This document shows positions 59,557 to 64,000 of a stretch of DNA of 64,000 bases, in pieces; the stretch's first letter is position 1; each line of letters begins with the position of its first letter. The position numbers and the translations under genes were made by a program. The notes under the pieces were generated by a model that searched no databases, was not told where the DNA came from, and saw nothing but the letters and a program-made list of their open reading frames with translations. Source of the DNA: Thunnus maccoyii (lineage: Eukaryota; Chordata; Actinopteri; Scombriformes; Scombridae); NCBI RefSeq assembly GCF_910596095.1, contig NC_056540.1:24062501-24126500 (forward strand). Direction: 5' to 3'.

Positions 59557-60560
59557 TAGGGTTGGGCATCGAGAACTGGTTCCAAAATTTAGATTCCCAG
59601 TGAATCATTAAGAAATTCTTATTTCGATTCCACTTATCAGTTCCCAAACACGTTACATATCTGCAAGGACCTGTCTCCATTATGCATCAATGCAACAGCT
59701 TGTTTGTTTACATATGAGCATGCATGGCTAACATCACAACAATATTGAGAGAAAGATGGACCGCGGTAAACGCTGTAAAGTGTGTCTTCACTTTATTTAA
59801 GAAAATGAAAAGGCAAAGTACAATGCATGTGGGAGGCTAATTAGGTGTAAATCAGATTGCACATCAAATCTGACCAAATATTTAAGGCAGCACGGCGCCG
59901 GTCTCCCAGCCTGAGGGTGTCATCAGCCAGCACCTCCAGTAGAGCCGGGGATACCAAGCTGCGACACACTGTCTATGTATGTATGTAAGTTTCTGTTTCC
60001 TGTTGTCATTAAGGTGTCACTTTTCTTTTTCAAGTTTTTCTTGTTGTTCAGCAACATAAAGGAAGTCCTCAGCTGCATTCAGACTGAAAACAGTGCTGTG
60101 TTGGTGTGATCAATGAAATACAATCCAGCAGTCTAGTGGGGGGAACAGATTATTGCGTTTAAAGGCTGATCAGAAAAACACTGTTCAGTGGTTTGTTATA
60201 CTCACAGACTGGATTTAACAACTCTGGAAAATTATCACACTGAAACCCTGTTCACTAGTGCACACATGTGACATGTCTGTGTCTACAGACCTCCGAAAAA
60301 AGTGACAGCACACTATGTCATTGAGGGAAAGATGAGACAGAAAGTCTTCCGGACAAAAGCAGAAAGTTCAGTTTAAAAGACTTTGAAATGACTTATTTTA
60401 ATGAAACAATAAAAGTCATAGTAAACGCTTAAAAGAATGAAGATATTTTTGTTATTTAAACATTTGATCTCTTTTTTCTTACCACATTGGAATAGAAACT
60501 GGGAATCGTTAAGCAGAAACAGAATCAGAATTGATAAAATTCAGACGATACTCAACCGTA
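59557..60560. mobile_element. hAT transposon, decayed, inserted in the last coding exon of NITR-H
   Basis: 1,004 bp with imperfect inverted ends TAGGGTTGGGCATCGAGAA and the complement of its partner, TACGGTTGAGTATCGTCTG. It is flanked by a perfect 8-bp duplication GAGTACAC (59,549-59,556 and 60,561-60,568), the hallmark of hAT. At 59,800-59,900 the plus strand encodes KAKYNACGRLIRCKSD followed by TSNLTKYLRQHG, a degenerate BED zinc finger of hAT transposases. The catalytic region is absent. The end nearest 60,560 is read as coding sequence by NITR-H. Confidence 0.85.
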
Positions 60561-62431
60561 GAGTACACACTGTCGTCTGAAAACTCTTTCTTCTTTCTTC
60601 TTCTCGTTGCTTTTCTTTCTGGGAAATTCATTGCAGTGTAGTTCATTTTGTCTTCAGCTTCAGTCTGTGCAGCAAATAAAACAGTTATATATATAAATTG
60701 ACATATATATATATATATATAATGCCTTTAATGGAATAACAATACATTTCATTTTGTTTTTTCACTCACAATATCATGTCTTTGTTGGCGCAAGTTGTCA
60801 TGTTGAGCCTCTGAAATAGTGCTTTCCATTCCTAAAAATGAATGAAATCATAACAATAAACATTTGATTACTTAAAGGAACTTAATCTGACTTCTTAGTA
60901 AGAATATAATGTCATAAAAAAAATCGTTAGGATGTACATTTTCTTTGATTATTCATATAAAATATAGTCAGAGAGTTAAATGAGGTACACAAAGGAAAAA
61001 CAACTTCTATGAAGACTTAAATGTTTGTCTTTTGAATGCATGTTGCTGCTATTGTTCAAAAGTTCATTAATAATATACAATATGACATGATTTTACCCAA
61101 GAACCTATACTGTAAAGGTTTGTCTGAACATGATTTCAATGTAACATAAGCATTTAGTTTGTTACAACACTTACCTTTATATTGTTCACATACTCTTAGA
61201 CTTCGGTTGCAGATGAAGACGACAATTGCAACAACAGAAATGGCCAAGCAGACTACTAATATCACTATTCCAATAAATAGTGAATGCGTTGTTTGCACTA
61301 GAAAACAAACACACAAGATAGACTTATCAATGTTGATGTTATCAACATAATTTGAGTAATACTCTCATTATGAACACCATTTCATACCAAGTTCCAGTTT
61401 AGTTCCATTTCCAAATAATATCTCTCCACATGTGGCCACTGCACAGTAATAAGTCCCATCATCAGAGGAGCTGATGTTTTTAGAGAAGCGATAGACACAG
61501 CTCTTTGGAGACGAGTGAATGCCAGTTTTCTTTCTACATTCATCACGGCTACTTCCATCAGTGTAGATGAGGTCTGGATGAGATGCATCTGATCCGGCTC
61601 TGAACCAGTAAACACTGTGTACTCCTGGACACGTCTTGTTCTTGTAGTCAGAGAGGACTGAACACTGGAGAGTCACAGAGTCTCCTGGACGGACTGGATC
61701 AGATGCTGTCGGCCACTGAACAACAGTGTGGTTTGATGTCCTTTCAGTGTTTCCTATGCAATGCAAAACTATGTTAAAAACTTGAGACCTCCACACACAT
61801 TTTGAAAACGGTATTGAAGTATATTTCAAATATAAATTTAAGTATTGTAATGAAAATGGGAAATTTAGTGACGCTTTAAAGTTAAATAGATCAATTATTA
61901 CCTTTTACTAACAAATATGTTCCTCTCCATACAGGAATAATCCACTCCGTGATTGCACAATGGTACATTCCCTCGTCTTCTTGGGTTGTCCTCAAAATGG
62001 TCAGGTTACTAAAATTCTTATTGGTATTTATGTCCAATCTTGAGCGGGGAAACTCTGATCCATACTCAGGTGGTACATTTTGATGCAGTATGACAATTAA
62101 TTTCAGAGTGTCACCAGCACTCTGCTTGTACCAGTAGAGTTGTTTAAAGCTGACCACATCATTAGGGAAAGCACATGTCAAAGTTGCAGGTTCACCATGT
62201 TGAACCGTGATCACCGGAACCAGCGTATCTGAATGAAATGAAAATATAGAATACACATTGTAAATAACAATCACTGTATGATGTAGAAAATGTATTATGC
62301 AAAAAGATGATATATGAACCTCCAAACATCTTGTCAGCATGCAAATTCTTAGTTGTATAGAGAATGCACAGAATTATATGGTACTTACATCCTTGATGAA
62401 GAACAAGCAGTGTTACCCATAACACAATCAT
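60509..62431 (-). CDS. nitr: NITR-H: novel immune-type receptor, hAT-derived C-terminus, YxxM motif
   Basis: 358-residue receptor; coding exons (minus): 62431-62389, 62228-61902, 61753-61388, 61297-61175, 60831-60770, 60664-60509. The V domain is almost that of G (PNDVVSFKQL; AITEWIIPVW). The I domain has six cysteines and FGNGTKLEL. The membrane segment is uncharged. The first tail motif is MNYTAM (Tyr316): +3 is Met, so it no longer fits an ITIM but fits YxxM, the p85/PI3K SH2 pattern. The second is SVYSTV (Tyr341), a canonical ITIM. After it the frame enters the hAT element and ends VEYRLNFINSDSVSA*. The original last codons and stop lie beyond the 1-kb insert near 59,540. The last exon is nearest to that of F (EAEDKMN), unlike the rest of the gene. 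Confidence 0.83.
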
Positions 62432-62567
62432 CTTGACATTGTCTCTTGTTAGGAACCTTTCTGGTATTTCACTGAGTAAAGGAGGTGATGTAACGTGGCC
62501 ACAACACTGAATGTCACACTGAGAAATGCATGTGATTGGTTATTACAGATTCAAAGTGCACTTCCTG
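62432..62567 (-). promoter_or_regulatory. Putative promoter of NITR-H
   Basis: Minus strand: CAGGAAGTGC (62,567-62,558) and a CCAAT box ending at 62,535 (104 bp from the ATG). The CRE-like word is altered (TAACGTGG). Confidence 0.5.
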
Positions 62568-63015
62568 TCACATTGGTCTTATCTTGGTTTTTGTGAAGCA
62601 TATTTCACCTCTCATTCTTTACCATTCACATTCGTTTTAATGATAATCTCAAAGATTTTGATTTAATGAATTTTGGGACCTCTTCTATTAATGCTCTCAT
62701 CTTGTAGTGCTTTTCATGTTTGGTCGGCATGTCCAGCATCTGTCCTCACTCTGCATGTAGGTGCAAAACTCTGCAGTGAGCTAAACACACTTTTAACAGT
62801 GATTGAAGGCAGGAGTGGCCTGTGAGAAACTGTGAAAAAATAGTATCATAAAAGAAATTTGATGATATTGATTACAAATCAGAAAAAGACAAGATACCAT
62901 AAACAAGTGTCAGACCAAACATACTGTAAAGACAAACTAGTACAGAAACAAGGAAACTGGATTCACAAAAGTAAACTGTTAAACTAAACATAGCACAAAA
63001 AGTAAGGAAATTTGT
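62568..63015. repeat. 5' flank of the NITR-H unit, empty repeat site
   Basis: Near-copy of 56,049-56,517, including AAATTTGATGATATTG, with no fish-wide repeat. No gene was seen. Confidence 0.6.
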
Positions 63016-64000
63016 GTTTAGTAGATTATTTCTTTGTTGTAACCATGCGTCTTGGCTATAAATCTTATACCGTTGGAAAGCCTGTTTATTTCTGTTTTAA
63101 ATGGTACCACATTTGTAAGGAATTTGTGGGATGAGCAGCAGAGCTGAGTATGTGGGTTGCGCCCATGAAAAATATGCCAAATCTTCTCTGCCAATGCCAA
63201 ACAGCTTACTTTACTGTTGCTATTGACTCTTGTTTTGAGCTTCTGGTACCCCCAGGTGCTGCCAATCAAGTGATAGAGTAACATCTTCTGGTGGAGGCAG
63301 TGTGATGGTGCTGGGTGGCATCTCCCTCACTGGAAAAACGAGGCTTGTCATCATTGGAGGCAATCTCAATGCAGAGAGATATCGAGATGAAATTCTGCAA
63401 CCAGTGGCAATCCCATATCTCCACAGTCTGGGACCGAGCTCTATCCTCTACGATGACAACGCTTGCCCCCACAGAGCGGGGTTTATCAGAGACTACCTCC
63501 AGAATTTGGGAGTGGAGAGGATGGAATGGCCTGCCAGCAGTCCTGACCTCAACCCCATTGGACACTTGTGGGATCAGCTTGGGCGTGCTGTTCGTGCCAG
63601 AGTGACCAACACAACCACGTTGGCTGACTTGTGACAAATGCTGGTAGAAGAATGAGATGCCATCCCACAGCAGTGTGTGACCAGGCTGGTGACCAGCATG
63701 AGGAGGAGGTGCCAGGCTGTTGTGGCTGTGTATGGTTCTTCCACACGCTACTGAGGCTCCTGTTTGTTAAATGAATAAATTGTTAAATTGCCAATATGTC
63801 TTGTGTCTTCAGACTTCAATAATCCAATCCACCAAACACCAAACAAGAATCAATGGCAGAATAAGCTGTTTGGCATTGGCAGAGAAGATTTGGCATATTT
63901 TTCATGAGTGCAACCCACATACTCAGCTCCGCTACTCATCCCACAAATGCATGTTCCTTACAAATGTGATACCATTTAAAAGGGAAATAAACAGGCTTTC
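63016..64000 (+). mobile_element. Tc1-like element, deletion derivative, copy 2 (runs off the window)
   Basis: The left terminal repeat (from GAAAGCCTGTTTATTTC at 63,076) is matched in reverse by the last 150 bp of the window (63,850-64,000), giving terminal repeats of at least about 150 bp. Between them is the same transposase C-terminal half as in copy 1 (about 63,287-63,754). The catalytic Glu is Gly here (LNPIGHLW) and a TGA follows at TTGGCTGACTTGTGA. The identical flank and identical inner deletion show that copies 1 and 2 were duplicated together with NITR-G and NITR-H. Confidence 0.85.

Overview
The window is teleost fish DNA, most likely from a spiny-rayed (percomorph) species. The base composition is AT-rich, the genes are split into short exons with GT-AG introns, and the intergenic space is full of fish-type DNA transposons and MITEs. 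No bacterial-style gene is present.

The content is a cluster of novel immune-type receptor (NITR) genes, which are teleost innate receptors of the immunoglobulin superfamily. I reconstruct eight: A (+, 5.66-10.57 kb), B (-, 13.40-15.28), C (-, 23.58-25.55), D (-, 29.63-31.56), E (-, 39.11-41.10), F (+, 47.95-49.68), G (-, 53.99-55.91) and H (-, 60.51-62.43). Each has six coding exons: leader, V-type Ig domain, I-type Ig domain ending in a J-like FGxGT motif, transmembrane segment, linker, and a cytoplasmic tail with ITIM or ITIM-like tyrosines. All splice sites and phases (1-1-1-1-0) agree between the eight genes. The membrane segments carry no charged residue and the tails carry YxxL/YxxV motifs, so most of the genes look like inhibitory receptors. 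A is a distinct subfamily. B-H are close paralogues that differ mainly in the V domain.

B-H lie in a repeated unit: a 3' flank block called R here, then the gene, then a 5' flank that in four units carries a roughly 1 kb fish repeat. Copies of the unit are tandem, inverted (F), partly deleted (a ghost unit at 32.9-33.0 kb has lost its whole gene) or broken by transposons. Because the units are paralogous, empty and filled insertion sites can be compared inside this one window.

The most notable signals are these. (1) The end of a hAT transposon forms the C-terminus of C, E and H. H still holds the roughly 1 kb element with an 8-bp target duplication, while C and E keep a 67-bp scar. (2) F has a CGA-to-TGA stop just after the membrane segment and would lose its ITIM tail. 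(3) H has changed its first tail motif from YAAL to YTAM. (4) An ETS-type GGAA site plus a CCAAT box sits 101-104 bp upstream of every start codon, including that of the divergent gene A. (5) Exon and transposon markers give conflicting relationships, which points to gene conversion or mosaic exchange.

The remaining space holds a LINE fragment with a restriction-like endonuclease (2.4-4.2 kb), a second LINE reverse-transcriptase scrap (11 kb), a Ty3/Gypsy fossil (about 44.6-47.2 kb), PIF/Harbinger-like and piggyBac-like elements, two Tc1-like deletion derivatives (56.5 and 63.0 kb), and microsatellites. Stretches called empty are marked as such. All calls were made by eye, without database searches.
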